Below the pieces are notes generated by a model. The model worked only from the letters and a program-made list of their open reading frames with translations. It ran no database searches and was not told where the DNA came from. From positions 594,798 to 658,797 of the forward strand of contig NZ_LR735018.1 in the NCBI RefSeq assembly GCF_900009265.2: a DNA stretch of 64,000 bases, written 5' to 3'. This DNA is from Planktothrix paucivesiculata PCC 9631 (GTDB taxonomy: Bacteria; Cyanobacteriota; Cyanobacteriia; Cyanobacteriales; Microcoleaceae). The translations under genes were made by a program, and so were the position numbers. This document shows, in pieces, positions 38,941 through 47,721 of this stretch. The first letter of the stretch is position 1, and each line of letters begins with the position of its first letter.

Positions 38941-39939
38941 TTATTGATTTATTAGCTCAAACTTTCCCATTAAAATAAAATCTTTGTACCATTTGATAGT
39001 TTCTTTTAGTCCTTCATCAAAGGTATATTGGGGATGCCAATTTAGTAAACTTCTTGCTTTTTCGGCGGAAAGATATTGATGCTTAATTTCATTCTTGGCT
39101 TGATCCAAAATCAAGGGCTGTAAATTATTTTTATCCATCAAAGCTAGGATTTTATGCACCAGTTCTAACACGGTAATTTGCAGTTCATTACTAAAATTGA
39201 ACGCCTCACCCCAGATTTCTTTTCTTTCCATTTGTTCCGCCAAATGCAGATAAGCTAATACCCCATCCCTAACATAAAAATAATCACGGATATAACTACC
39301 ATCACTACGGATAGTAACGGGTTTATCGCGGAAAGCAGAACGAATGGTATCCGGTACAATGCGATTAAAATTCAAGTCCCCACCGCCATAAAAATTGCCG
39401 CAGCGAGTAATACAAACTGGCAATCCATAACTAACATAATAAGTGCGACAAATCAAATCTGCACAACTTTTAGACACATCATAAGGGTGTTCCCCTTGCA
39501 AGGGTGTCGTTTCATCGTAGGGCAAAATTTCTTGATCGCCATAAGCTTTATCACTAGAAGCCACCACAATTCGACTCACTCCCCCAATCCGGCGACAGGC
39601 TTCTAACAGGTTCCAAGTGCCTTTAATATTGGCTTCAAAGGTGGCTAAGGGTTCACGGTTAGCTACTCCGACAATCGTTTGAGCCGCTAAGTGAAAAACG
39701 GTATCGACTTCATACTCATTAATCGCTCGTTCTAGGGTCGGTAAATCTTCAATACAACCCCGAACAATATTAATTTGATGATGCCAGTTTTCTGTATACA
39801 ATCGAGACTGGGGAACACCATCCCGGATTAAACCCGTTACCCTAGCTCCTCGCTGCACTAACTCGGCTACTAACCAACTTCCTAATAACCCTGTACCACC
39901 CGTGACAAACACAGAGCGATCGCGCCAAAATTGACTCAT
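38941..39939 (-). CDS. rfbG: CDP-glucose 4,6-dehydratase (RfbG family)
   Basis: A 332-residue extended short-chain dehydratase. Seen: [15 protein letters not shown] (NAD loop), [18 protein letters not shown] (the SDKAYG form is typical of CDP-glucose dehydratase), [12 protein letters not shown] with the catalytic Tyr-Lys pair, and [19 protein letters not shown]. It converts CDP-glucose to CDP-4-keto-6-deoxyglucose. Start ATG 39939 shares TAATG with the rfbF stop, a coupled junction with AAGG about 7 bases upstream; ATG 39945 is too close to that site. The pair rfbF-rfbG defines the operon as CDP-based. Confidence 0.92.
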   Translation of the reverse strand: MSQFWRDRSVFVTGGTGLLGSWLVAELVQRGARVTGLIRDGVPQSRLYTENWHHQINIVRGCIEDLPTLERAINEYEVDTVFHLAAQTIVGVANREPLATFEANIKGTWNLLEACRRIGGVSRIVVASSDKAYGDQEILPYDETTPLQGEHPYDVSKSCADLICRTYYVSYGLPVCITRCGNFYGGGDLNFNRIVPDTIRSAFRDKPVTIRSDGSYIRDYFYVRDGVLAYLHLAEQMERKEIWGEAFNFSNELQITVLELVHKILALMDKNNLQPLILDQAKNEIKHQYLSAEKARSLLNWHPQYTFDEGLKETIKWYKDFILMGKFELINQ

Positions 39940-40715
39940 TACCATACCTTCCAAGGAGCTTGTTGAGTTTCCCACATTTTATTGAGTTCAGTGTATTCTT
40001 TAAAGGTATCCATCGCATAAAAAAAGCCATGATGCTGATAACTCATTAACTGACCCTCCGCCGTTAAACGCTCTAAAGGTTCCCGTTCTAATATACAATG
40101 CCCTCCCGCTAAATAATCAAATACTTTGCGGTTAAAGACAAAATAACCCGCACTTACCCATTTATTATCCTTAATCTTCTCCCCAAACTTCAAAACCCTA
40201 GCTTCTTGTTCATCAATATCCACAATTCCATAGCGAGAAGGCGGTTGTACCGTTGTGACGGTTGCCAGTTTCCCATGTTCCTTATGAAAACTGAGTAATT
40301 CTCCAATATTGACATCAGCCAGACCATCTCCATAAGTGACCATAAATAGATCATCTTCGATGTACTTCTCGATCTGCTTAATTCGTCCTCCGGTCTGGGT
40401 ATCAACTCCTGTATTAGCTAACGTTACCCGAAAATTCTGCTCATCGTAATTATTCAGATAACTAATTTGGTTAGGAACTCCTAAACCGATGGTAAAGTCA
40501 TTATTCATCGCTTCATAGTTGAGGAAATATTCCTTGATCATATTTCCCCGATATCCCAAACAAGCGATAAAGTCTAAAAAACCATAATGGGCATAGAGTT
40601 TCATAATATGCCAAATAATCGGCCGTCCTCCCACTTCAACTAATGGTTTAGGACGATATTCCGTTTCTTCTCGGAGGCGAGTTCCTAACCCCCCTGCTAA
40701 AATGACAACTTGCAT
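39939..40715 (-). CDS. rfbF: Glucose-1-phosphate cytidylyltransferase RfbF
   Basis: A 258-residue nucleotidyltransferase that makes CDP-glucose from CTP and glucose-1-phosphate. Seen: [25 protein letters not shown] split across the GGLGTR loop, [34 protein letters not shown] (the YRG.MIK.YF pattern is specific to RfbF), [12 protein letters not shown] with the metal-binding Asp, and [12 protein letters not shown]. It is the first gene of the CDP-sugar operon rfbF-rfbG-epimerase-methyltransferase-reductase. About 150 bp around its start are duplicated in decayed form at 45.55-45.70 kb. Confidence 0.95.
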   Translation of the reverse strand: MQVVILAGGLGTRLREETEYRPKPLVEVGGRPIIWHIMKLYAHYGFLDFIACLGYRGNMIKEYFLNYEAMNNDFTIGLGVPNQISYLNNYDEQNFRVTLANTGVDTQTGGRIKQIEKYIEDDLFMVTYGDGLADVNIGELLSFHKEHGKLATVTTVQPPSRYGIVDIDEQEARVLKFGEKIKDNKWVSAGYFVFNRKVFDYLAGGHCILEREPLERLTAEGQLMSYQHHGFFYAMDTFKEYTELNKMWETQQAPWKVW

Positions 40716-40867
40716 TAGTTCATCCTACTAACAACTTGCTTTATATGATACAGGAAAATTGCTTTTGTTCCCGTAATTCTTCCACTTTGTTGAAGTTTTC
40801 TAATTTTTATCTAGGTTGATAATCAGGAGTTTCTAGCAAGCAACAAGTAGTAATAGCGTAATAAACA

Positions 40868-41842
40868 TTATATCTTAGGGTAATAACTATTGGCTTCTAA
40901 AACATCATCTAACGTTACATCCCATCTAAATTTATCATAATTGACTTCTCTAACTTTTTTAGCGAGGATTACGACACCTCCAAATACAGGATAAGTAGGA
41001 AAGCTTTCTTGACCTGATTGCAACTTATCAAAATGCAAACGCATCGGAACATCGTAGGCAGCCTGTATGACTTCAAACCCTAAAGCTGGGGAAAATAATG
41101 CCTTTAAGCCCGCATCACAAAACCGCCAAAAGTCCCAGGGAAGTTCGTGAGGAGGCCAAGTAAAGTGGGTGTTGTGACAGGTGTAACCTCCAACTTCCAA
41201 AATCTTACTAATTTCCCTAGCAACAATCCAAGGCATCGCTAAATGTTCTAAAACAGATAAGGAAAAAATCCCATCAAATCGCTGATTATTAAAGTATTGA
41301 GACAGTTTATGAGCATCCCCAACAACATCGGTATTAGAATCAGAATAATAGTCAAATCCCGTATAAGATTTAGCACCTTGGAAAAAACCTCTTTGGCTCA
41401 CACTTCCTGGCGAAACAATCCGAGAACCAATTTCCAAAACTCTAAGATGATTTTCATTAACTATCTTGGTAAAATCACCATATAAACCCGCTCCCTCTGG
41501 AAATAAATCCCGATTAACTTGTGGAGGTAATGACCCATCAAAGAAAACAGTTTTATTAAAAGTTTTACCTTGACCTTCAGCATTAAACGTAACTTGATGT
41601 TTCGCAATCCGAGGAAAGTGAACAACAAAACCACAATTTTTTGTGTAATATAGGGGATATACTGCTTCGACATCTGGACGGGGATGCCAAGAAGTGATGG
41701 GAACACTATTACCTCCCACAGAAATTTCTACTTTGTCTAAAGCACCCTTTTTTGAAGTAATCCACCCTCTTAAACCGATTGCATGATCATCCGACCAAGA
41801 TTCATCTACTGACAAAATCAAGTTTTCATCTTCTACCAACAT
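40868..41842 (-). CDS. SAM-dependent methyltransferase with N-terminal beta domain
   Basis: A 324-residue protein. Residues about 1-105 form a beta-rich domain (GLRGWITSKKGALDKVEISVGG, CGFVVHFPRI) of the same kind as the N-terminus of the protein at 31226. Residues about 125-300 are a class I methyltransferase: RVLEIGSRIVSPGS (SAM loop, with GSR instead of GCG), YYSDSNTDVVGDAHKL, FDGIFSLSVLEHLAMPW, and VGGYTCHNTHFTWPPHELPWDFWRF interrupted in the middle. It may O-methylate a sugar of the same glycan. It follows rfbF by 150 bases upstream on the same strand, so could belong to a long transcript. Confidence 0.8.
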   Translation of the reverse strand: MLVEDENLILSVDESWSDDHAIGLRGWITSKKGALDKVEISVGGNSVPITSWHPRPDVEAVYPLYYTKNCGFVVHFPRIAKHQVTFNAEGQGKTFNKTVFFDGSLPPQVNRDLFPEGAGLYGDFTKIVNENHLRVLEIGSRIVSPGSVSQRGFFQGAKSYTGFDYYSDSNTDVVGDAHKLSQYFNNQRFDGIFSLSVLEHLAMPWIVAREISKILEVGGYTCHNTHFTWPPHELPWDFWRFCDAGLKALFSPALGFEVIQAAYDVPMRLHFDKLQSGQESFPTYPVFGGVVILAKKVREVNYDKFRWDVTLDDVLEANSYYPKI

Positions 41843-41915
41843 ATCCCCATTCCTTGTATTTAAGTTTCACGAATCTACGAAATCAGAATTAATTAAAGGA
41901 TTTATATATCTGTAT

Positions 41916-44900
41916 TTAATCCTGAACCTTAATACTAAAATTCTGACAAACTCTTGTCAAGTGAGGACTATAACAAGGATCATTATCAATATACTTTTGC
42001 CAACGTCCTTCAATAATTTTTGATTCTCGGTTTAGACGTTCTTTCTTTTCCGGTGTATCTTCATAACCTCGACTTTTAGATTCATGATGATAAAGTGTAA
42101 CATGAGGTAAGTACAAATTTCGATAGCCTTTATCTAGCATCTTTAAACACAAATCCACATCATTATAAGCCACCGTCAACTGTTCATCAAAACCCCCTAT
42201 TTTTTCAAATACTTCTCGCCGACACATCAAGCAAGCTCCTGTAACCGCAGAAACATTATTAAACCCAATAACATTGCCAAAATATCCGGGGATATCAGAA
42301 GACATGGCATAATATCCATGACCAGCAACACCACCTAGTCCCATGACAACTCCGGCGTGTTGAATCGTATTATCGGGGAATAATAATAATACTCCTACCG
42401 CACCAATTTGAGGACGTTGAACTTGTTCTACCATCGCATTCATCCAGTCAGGATTGAGCACTTCGGTATCATTATTTAAGAATAGTAGATAATCTCCCGT
42501 TGCTTGGCTGACTCCATAATTATTAATGGTGGAGAAGTTGAAGGGAATATCTAAACGATAACTTTTAAACCGTGACGGTTCTTGATCACTCCACTTAGAA
42601 AACACTTTAAATGTATAGTCTTGAACACTGCCATTGTCAATGACAATCACTTCATAGTTAGGATAGGTTGTTAGAGTAAAAATAGACTCTAAACATCGGT
42701 CTAATACTTCCCCTAAATCTCTTGTTGGAATAATGATGCTAACCTTCTTATAATCTGTAATTTCATAACGGACTAAATGATGTCCTAAAAACCCTGGAAC
42801 TCCTTTTACTATTCCCGCTTCTTCTCGTCTATCTAACGCATCCTGAATCGCTTTTTCTGACGCTTCATAAGCATAGGGTTTAGCTTCGCTTCCTCCGGCG
42901 GTGGAACCCGAGTGCATTCGCCAGTGATATAAAACTTTGGGAATATGGGCAATTTTTTGAGTTTTTTCGGTAAATCTCAAGACTAAATCATAATCTTGAG
43001 CACCTTCATATCCGATTCTAAAACCCCCAATTTCTTCTATAATAGACCGTCGGTATGTTCCTAAATGGCAGGTATACATCCGAGATAAAAAGGATTCAGG
43101 ACACCATTCTGGTTTGAAGTAAGGATTAATTAAGTTACCATTGGGACTAATTTTATCTTCATCGGAATAAATCATATCTAAATCAGGATTCCGATTCAAT
43201 AATAAAGCCACTTCATATAAACCATCGGGAGTAATTAAATCATCATGATCCAATAAGGTAATAAATTCCCCTGTTGCTAATTCTAAGGCGGAGTTAGAGG
43301 ATGCAGAAATATGACCATTTTCTGTTCTATAAATGACTTTAATTCGAGAATCTTTTGCTTGGTATTCTTCTAAAACTTTCTTGACATGGGGAGAGGGAGA
43401 AGCATCATCAGCAATACAAAATTCCCAGTGGGGATAAATTTGATTGATCACAGATTCTATGGCTTCCCTGAGAAATTCTTCTGGGGTATTATAAACAGGC
43501 ATAATCACGCTGAATACGGGTTTATACCCGAATAATTCCATCGTTTCTGCCATTTTTCTTAAATCTGATGCTCTGGGAAAGTTCTTGTCTCGCCAGATTT
43601 TATACATATAATCTTCAACTAAAATATGCTCTAAAAGTGCCGTTTTTAAACCATTCAAATCAATTCCTAATGCGGGCTCAAGTTCAGCCGCACGTCGATA
43701 ATGGTGTAGAGAATCTTCTATTTTACCTTGTTTAGCTAAAGCGGTTGCTAAGTTACAGTGTGACCAACCAAAATTGGGGTTGATTTCTAAGCATTTGCGG
43801 TAAGTTGCGATCGCTTCTTCTGAATTACCTTGTTTTTCTAAAGTATCAGCTAAATTATGATAAGACCAGTAAAAACTAGGATTTAATTCAATAGCTTTTT
43901 TATAAGATAAAATCGCTGGTTCAAATTTCTTTTGGCGTTGTCTAATATCCCCTAAATTGTGATAGGAACCAAAAAAGTCCGGGTTTAACTCAATGGCTTT
44001 TTGATAGGTTTTTGCGGCTGCTTCCAGTTCCCCTATTTTTTCTAAAGGTTCGCCTAAACGATGGTAAATATCTGATGAATTGGGGTTAATTTCTAAGGCT
44101 TTTTGGTAAATCGCGATCGCATCTTCAAACTCACTCATCCTGACAAATGCTTCTCCCAACTTTAGCAATAGTTCAAAGTCTTGGGGTTGAGCATCTTTAA
44201 CTTTTTTATAATAAATTAGAGCTTGTTCACGCTGATTTTTACTCCATAATAAATTAGCGTATTTCCAACATAAATCTAGGTTATCTGGCTGGGATTTTAA
44301 TAAACTTTGATAGGCTTCAAGATCATCACCATTGAGTTCTATCGTTTTTTGATAATATTGATTTGCTTTTTGTAAATCACCTGGGGTTCCTCGGTGTTTT
44401 AAAGCATTTGCTAACTGAGAATAAATATCGGTTAAATTAGGGTTGAATTCTAAAGATTTTGTATAGGAAGCGATCGCAGCATCCCATCTTTCTAATTTAG
44501 CTAAAACTTCCGCAAAACTCTGATGACATTCGGCTGATTCAGGATTTAATACGATCGCTTGGGAATAAGCAGAAACTGCATTGTCCCATTGATTTAGTTG
44601 AGCAAAAACATTACCTAAACCGTGATGAAATATCGCTGCATTGGGTTTGATTTGAATTGCTTGGGAATAGGCATCAATAGCTTGATTAAACTGTTGAGAA
44701 TGAGAATAAATATCTCCGAGTGAATGATATATTTCTGATGATTTAGGATTAAATTCTATGGCTTCTAACAATATATTTAAGGCTTCTTCAAACAAACCTT
44801 TCTGAACTAATACTTTACCTAATATTTCATAAGTATTTCCTAAATTGGGATTGAGATCAATTGCTTTTCGACAAGAATCTATGGCTTCATCCAGTTGACC

Positions 44901-45380
44901 CTGTTGTGCTAATGCTTCTCCTAAATATTGATAAGCGATCGCGTCTTCTGAATTAAGTTCCAGAGCTTTCTTATAGTAACTAATAGCCGATTCTAATTCT
45001 CCTTGTTTAAATAGAGCTTTCCCTAAACTATTATAAAATTCAGTTACATTAGGATTAATAGTAATTGCACAATTTAACGCATCAATTGCATCGGGTAAAT
45101 TACCTAATTTCAATAAAACTTCTGCTAATTTATATTGTGACCAAGCTGAATTACTATCTAATTGAATAGCGCGCTCAAACGCTTGTATTGCCTCTAATAA
45201 TTGATTATTTTCTGCTAACGCTTCCCCTAAATTATCGTAAACCCAATGAAAATTAGGGCTTAATTGGGCTGCACTACGATAAGCAATAATAGCAGCTTGC
45301 AATTGACCCGATTGTTTAAATTGATTGGCTTCTTCTAGTAAATCTGTAGCTGTTTTTAACTTACTGGATTTAGATAACAT
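41916..45380 (-). CDS. TPR protein with two GT2 glycosyltransferase domains
   Basis: An 1154-residue protein. Residues 1-590 are about sixteen TPRs in two blocks; 625-850 a first family-2 glycosyltransferase domain (FSVIMPVYNTPEEFLREAI, TLLDHDDLI, MIYSDEDKIS as the DXD site) and 880-1130 a second (VSIIIPTRDLGEVLDRCL, LLFLNNDTEVLNPDW, YNDVDLCLKM, RSKG-like end). The two catalytic domains could add alternating sugars to a growing chain, with the TPRs recruiting partners. No membrane helix. Such double-GT2 proteins are typical of O-antigen and glycan islands. Start ATG 45380. Confidence 0.92.
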   Translation of the reverse strand: MLSKSSKLKTATDLLEEANQFKQSGQLQAAIIAYRSAAQLSPNFHWVYDNLGEALAENNQLLEAIQAFERAIQLDSNSAWSQYKLAEVLLKLGNLPDAIDALNCAITINPNVTEFYNSLGKALFKQGELESAISYYKKALELNSEDAIAYQYLGEALAQQGQLDEAIDSCRKAIDLNPNLGNTYEILGKVLVQKGLFEEALNILLEAIEFNPKSSEIYHSLGDIYSHSQQFNQAIDAYSQAIQIKPNAAIFHHGLGNVFAQLNQWDNAVSAYSQAIVLNPESAECHQSFAEVLAKLERWDAAIASYTKSLEFNPNLTDIYSQLANALKHRGTPGDLQKANQYYQKTIELNGDDLEAYQSLLKSQPDNLDLCWKYANLLWSKNQREQALIYYKKVKDAQPQDFELLLKLGEAFVRMSEFEDAIAIYQKALEINPNSSDIYHRLGEPLEKIGELEAAAKTYQKAIELNPDFFGSYHNLGDIRQRQKKFEPAILSYKKAIELNPSFYWSYHNLADTLEKQGNSEEAIATYRKCLEINPNFGWSHCNLATALAKQGKIEDSLHHYRRAAELEPALGIDLNGLKTALLEHILVEDYMYKIWRDKNFPRASDLRKMAETMELFGYKPVFSVIMPVYNTPEEFLREAIESVINQIYPHWEFCIADDASPSPHVKKVLEEYQAKDSRIKVIYRTENGHISASSNSALELATGEFITLLDHDDLITPDGLYEVALLLNRNPDLDMIYSDEDKISPNGNLINPYFKPEWCPESFLSRMYTCHLGTYRRSIIEEIGGFRIGYEGAQDYDLVLRFTEKTQKIAHIPKVLYHWRMHSGSTAGGSEAKPYAYEASEKAIQDALDRREEAGIVKGVPGFLGHHLVRYEITDYKKVSIIIPTRDLGEVLDRCLESIFTLTTYPNYEVIVIDNGSVQDYTFKVFSKWSDQEPSRFKSYRLDIPFNFSTINNYGVSQATGDYLLFLNNDTEVLNPDWMNAMVEQVQRPQIGAVGVLLLFPDNTIQHAGVVMGLGGVAGHGYYAMSSDIPGYFGNVIGFNNVSAVTGACLMCRREVFEKIGGFDEQLTVAYNDVDLCLKMLDKGYRNLYLPHVTLYHHESKSRGYEDTPEKKERLNRESKIIEGRWQKYIDNDPCYSPHLTRVCQNFSIKVQD

Positions 45381-45790
45381 TGTTGATTTTTCCTGAATTT
45401 TATTAATACTAATGAACTGATCTGTTTAATAATCTTTTCGTTCAATTGCTTCGGAAAACCCACAGAATTGTAAATTGTGGTCTTCAAGATGCAATCAATG
45501 AACATCGGTAGGGAGGAGATTAGCCGGAATTTTCTTAATAAATTGGCCATGAGTCCCTAGCCCCTCTGCTAAAATGACCCCTTGCATAACTTAACCTGAC
45601 AAACAACTTGTCCTATATGATACAGGAAAGTTGCTTTTGTTCCCAAACTTCTTGACATTAAGGAAATTTTCCAATTTTATGAGCGTTAACCATCAGGGGT
45701 TTTCCTCCCCCTGAATAATATAGGGATAAATTGACACCTCTAACTGATCCTATAGTATAGTAGTTTGATGCGATCGCCACTTCTCAAACG
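45381..45790. other. Spacer with a decayed copy of the rfbF 5' region
   Basis: Bases about 45551-45700 align, with roughly one mismatch in four or five, to 40679-40835 (rfbF start and its upstream region), including the shared block ATATGATACAGGAAA. A GCGATCGC HIP1 site follows at about 45771. Nothing else in the spacer looks coding. Confidence 0.75.
45495..45587 (-). pseudogene. Fragment of a sugar-1-phosphate nucleotidyltransferase
   Basis: On the minus strand from ATG 45587 the frame reads MQGVILAEGLGTHG, then diverges and stops after 30 codons. This matches [13 protein letters not shown] at the RfbF start, with the first catalytic Gly changed to Glu and the Arg to His. The upstream ~100 bases are also rfbF-like, so this is the residue of a duplicated rfbF-type gene whose body has been lost. 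Confidence 0.75.
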
Positions 45791-46696
45791 ATGAATCAAT
45801 CCTTGAATATTCCCTCCCATAGCCATTTATTTGATCCCACTATTAAAGCTCTTGAATCTTTAGGAGGTTCAGGAACAGTGCAAGAAATTCATGATAAAGT
45901 CTGTCAACTTCAAAGTTTATCAGAACCACAACAAAGTATTTTACACAAACAAGGGCCACAGACAGAAATTGCCTATCGTTTAGGTTGGGTAAGAACTTAT
46001 TTAAAAGTATCTGGAGTTTTAGAAAGTGTAGGGCGAGGAGTATGGTCACTGACGGAGAAAGGTAGAAACCTGCAAGTTATTAATCCTAAAGAAATTAATA
46101 GATTTGTCAATCAAACAACAAGAAAGAAAACTGAAAAGATAATTATTGAATCTGTTCAAGATTTTAATTTATTAATACAACCTACAATTGAAACTATAGA
46201 ATCTATTTCAGACCAGGATCAAATTCCTGTTAGTTCTGATATTTGGATAGAAAAACTATTAGAAATTTTACAACAAATTTCTCCCGATAGTTTTGAACGG
46301 TTATGTCAACGAATTTTAAGAGAATCGGGCTTTATTAAAGTTGAAGTCACCGGAAGAAAAGGAGATGGAGGAATTGATGGAATTGGAGTCTTAAAAATTG
46401 CCCTTTTGAGTTTTCAAGTATTCTTTCAATGTAAACGTTATAAAGGTTCTGTTGGCCCTTCTGAAATTCGAGATTTTCGCGGGGCGATGGTAGGAAGAAC
46501 TGATAAAGGTTTATTTCTAACTACAGGAACTTTTACCAGTTCAGCTAAACAAGAAGCAACCCGGGATGGTGCCCCTGTATTAGATTTAATTGATGGGGAA
46601 CAATTGTGTCAAATTCTTAAAGATTTGAGTTTGGGAGTTGAAACTAAAATGATTGAAGTGGTTGAAATTGATCACAATTGGTTTAATCACCTATAA
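45791..46696 (+). CDS. Mrr-type restriction endonuclease
   Basis: A 301-residue type IV restriction enzyme homologue that cuts DNA with foreign methylation. The N-terminal ~100 residues are the winged-helix Mrr_N region (IKALESLGGSGTVQEIHDKVC, ERGVWSLTEKG-like end). The C-terminal catalytic domain of the PD-(D/E)XK fold runs from about 165: FERLCQRILRESGF, GRKGDGGIDGIG with the catalytic Asp, FQVFFQCKRYKG with the Q-x-K motif, and RGAMVGRTDKGLFLTTGTFTSSA. The key residues are intact. No methyltransferase is nearby, as expected for type IV. It sits at the edge of the glycan island. Confidence 0.9.
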   Translation: MNQSLNIPSHSHLFDPTIKALESLGGSGTVQEIHDKVCQLQSLSEPQQSILHKQGPQTEIAYRLGWVRTYLKVSGVLESVGRGVWSLTEKGRNLQVINPKEINRFVNQTTRKKTEKIIIESVQDFNLLIQPTIETIESISDQDQIPVSSDIWIEKLLEILQQISPDSFERLCQRILRESGFIKVEVTGRKGDGGIDGIGVLKIALLSFQVFFQCKRYKGSVGPSEIRDFRGAMVGRTDKGLFLTTGTFTSSAKQEATRDGAPVLDLIDGEQLCQILKDLSLGVETKMIEVVEIDHNWFNHL

Positions 46697-46728
46697 AATT
46701 AGAGAAGAATTTCAGGAAATATTTAATC

Positions 46729-47364
46729 CTAAGCAATAGAACCTTCAACTCCTTTGAATAATGCTACTGCACTAAACACTAAAAATAGACAACCCCCAAT
46801 AATAGTAATCGTCCGTTCCGATAATCTTCCTGCTATTAATTTCCCTCCTAAGACCGCAATTGCCGCGCAAATAGTATGACCGACAATTCCCCCCATAATC
46901 ACCCCAACCGGATTATGAAAGGTCGCTAACGCGATCGTTGCAATTTGAGTGCGATCGCCCCATTCCGCCACAAAAGTCAACAAAAAAGATTCCAATAAAA
47001 TTTTCCATTTAGTTTTGCCTTTGGCAAACTTAATATTAGCTTTTTCTACCGCTTCTACTGCTTCTTCCTGTTCTTCATTCGTACCAACATTCCTAGACAT
47101 TTTATTGGCATCATATAATAGTTTTACCCCAAATAGAGCAAATAAAATAATCTCGGCATAATGAATATAAATCCGAGGTAAAAATGAAAATATCTGCCCT
47201 ACCGCAACAGAGATAACCGTCATCGTTGCCAATGCGGCTACTACACCCAAAAATACAACTTTTCTGTTATATTTTGATGACAAAATAACCGCAATAAAAA
47301 ACGTTTTATCTCCAAGTTCTGAAATTGTAATCAGTAAGAGAGCAGCGGTAAAACCAGTGAGCAT
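46729..47364 (-). CDS. TMEM165/GDT1 family Mn2+/Ca2+ transporter
   Basis: A 211-residue inner- or thylakoid-membrane transporter of the UPF0016 family. Both copies of the family motif are seen: ITISELGDKTFFIAVIL near residue 12 (E-x-GDK-T) and FVAEWGDRTQIATIALA near residue 128 (E-x-GDR-T), each in a three-helix repeat, with a charged cytoplasmic loop (EEQEEAVEAVEKANIKFAKG) between. In cyanobacteria homologues export Mn2+ and protect photosynthesis from manganese excess (established for the family). ATG 47364 is chosen over TTG 47376. It is convergent with the Mrr gene across 30 bases. Confidence 0.92.
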   Translation of the reverse strand: MLTGFTAALLLITISELGDKTFFIAVILSSKYNRKVVFLGVVAALATMTVISVAVGQIFSFLPRIYIHYAEIILFALFGVKLLYDANKMSRNVGTNEEQEEAVEAVEKANIKFAKGKTKWKILLESFLLTFVAEWGDRTQIATIALATFHNPVGVIMGGIVGHTICAAIAVLGGKLIAGRLSERTITIIGGCLFLVFSAVALFKGVEGSIA

Positions 47365-47721
47365 AATTTCAATCAAATTAAATGGGATAAAAAACAGCCA
47401 GCAAACTTTTGCCTTTTTACTTTACCATAAAATTCTTCTATTTTTAAGTCTTTTATTCATTAAAATTATGGCTTTTATTCATAAATGAATCATAATAATT
47501 TCATAATAAATTCATGATTTTATCTTTAAGTCCACTCTACTCAGAGAACATCAACACCCTCTGAAGATGCTCCCTATTGCAGCGCTCCCTCAAAAAATTG
47601 ATCAAACAGGACTTCCCCTTAGTCGTAAGATCAGAGGATGGATCAAATCCGTTGGTGTGATTTTCAATGGCAACTGGAGTTGATCCTTGGCACATTTGTA
47701 TAACCCTTATCGTTAATCCCT
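47365..47721. other. Divergent spacer between the Mn transporter and malQ
   Basis: No coding frame. Very AT-rich around 47430-47520, with a 6-bp palindrome ATTCAT-aa-ATGAAT at 47477-47490. I looked for a yybP-ykoY manganese riboswitch on the minus strand and saw none of its conserved blocks. Confidence 0.5.

Noticed and set aside
47365..47721. yybP-ykoY manganese riboswitch before the TMEM165-family gene
   Set aside because: Conserved blocks of the aptamer are not present on the minus strand of this spacer.
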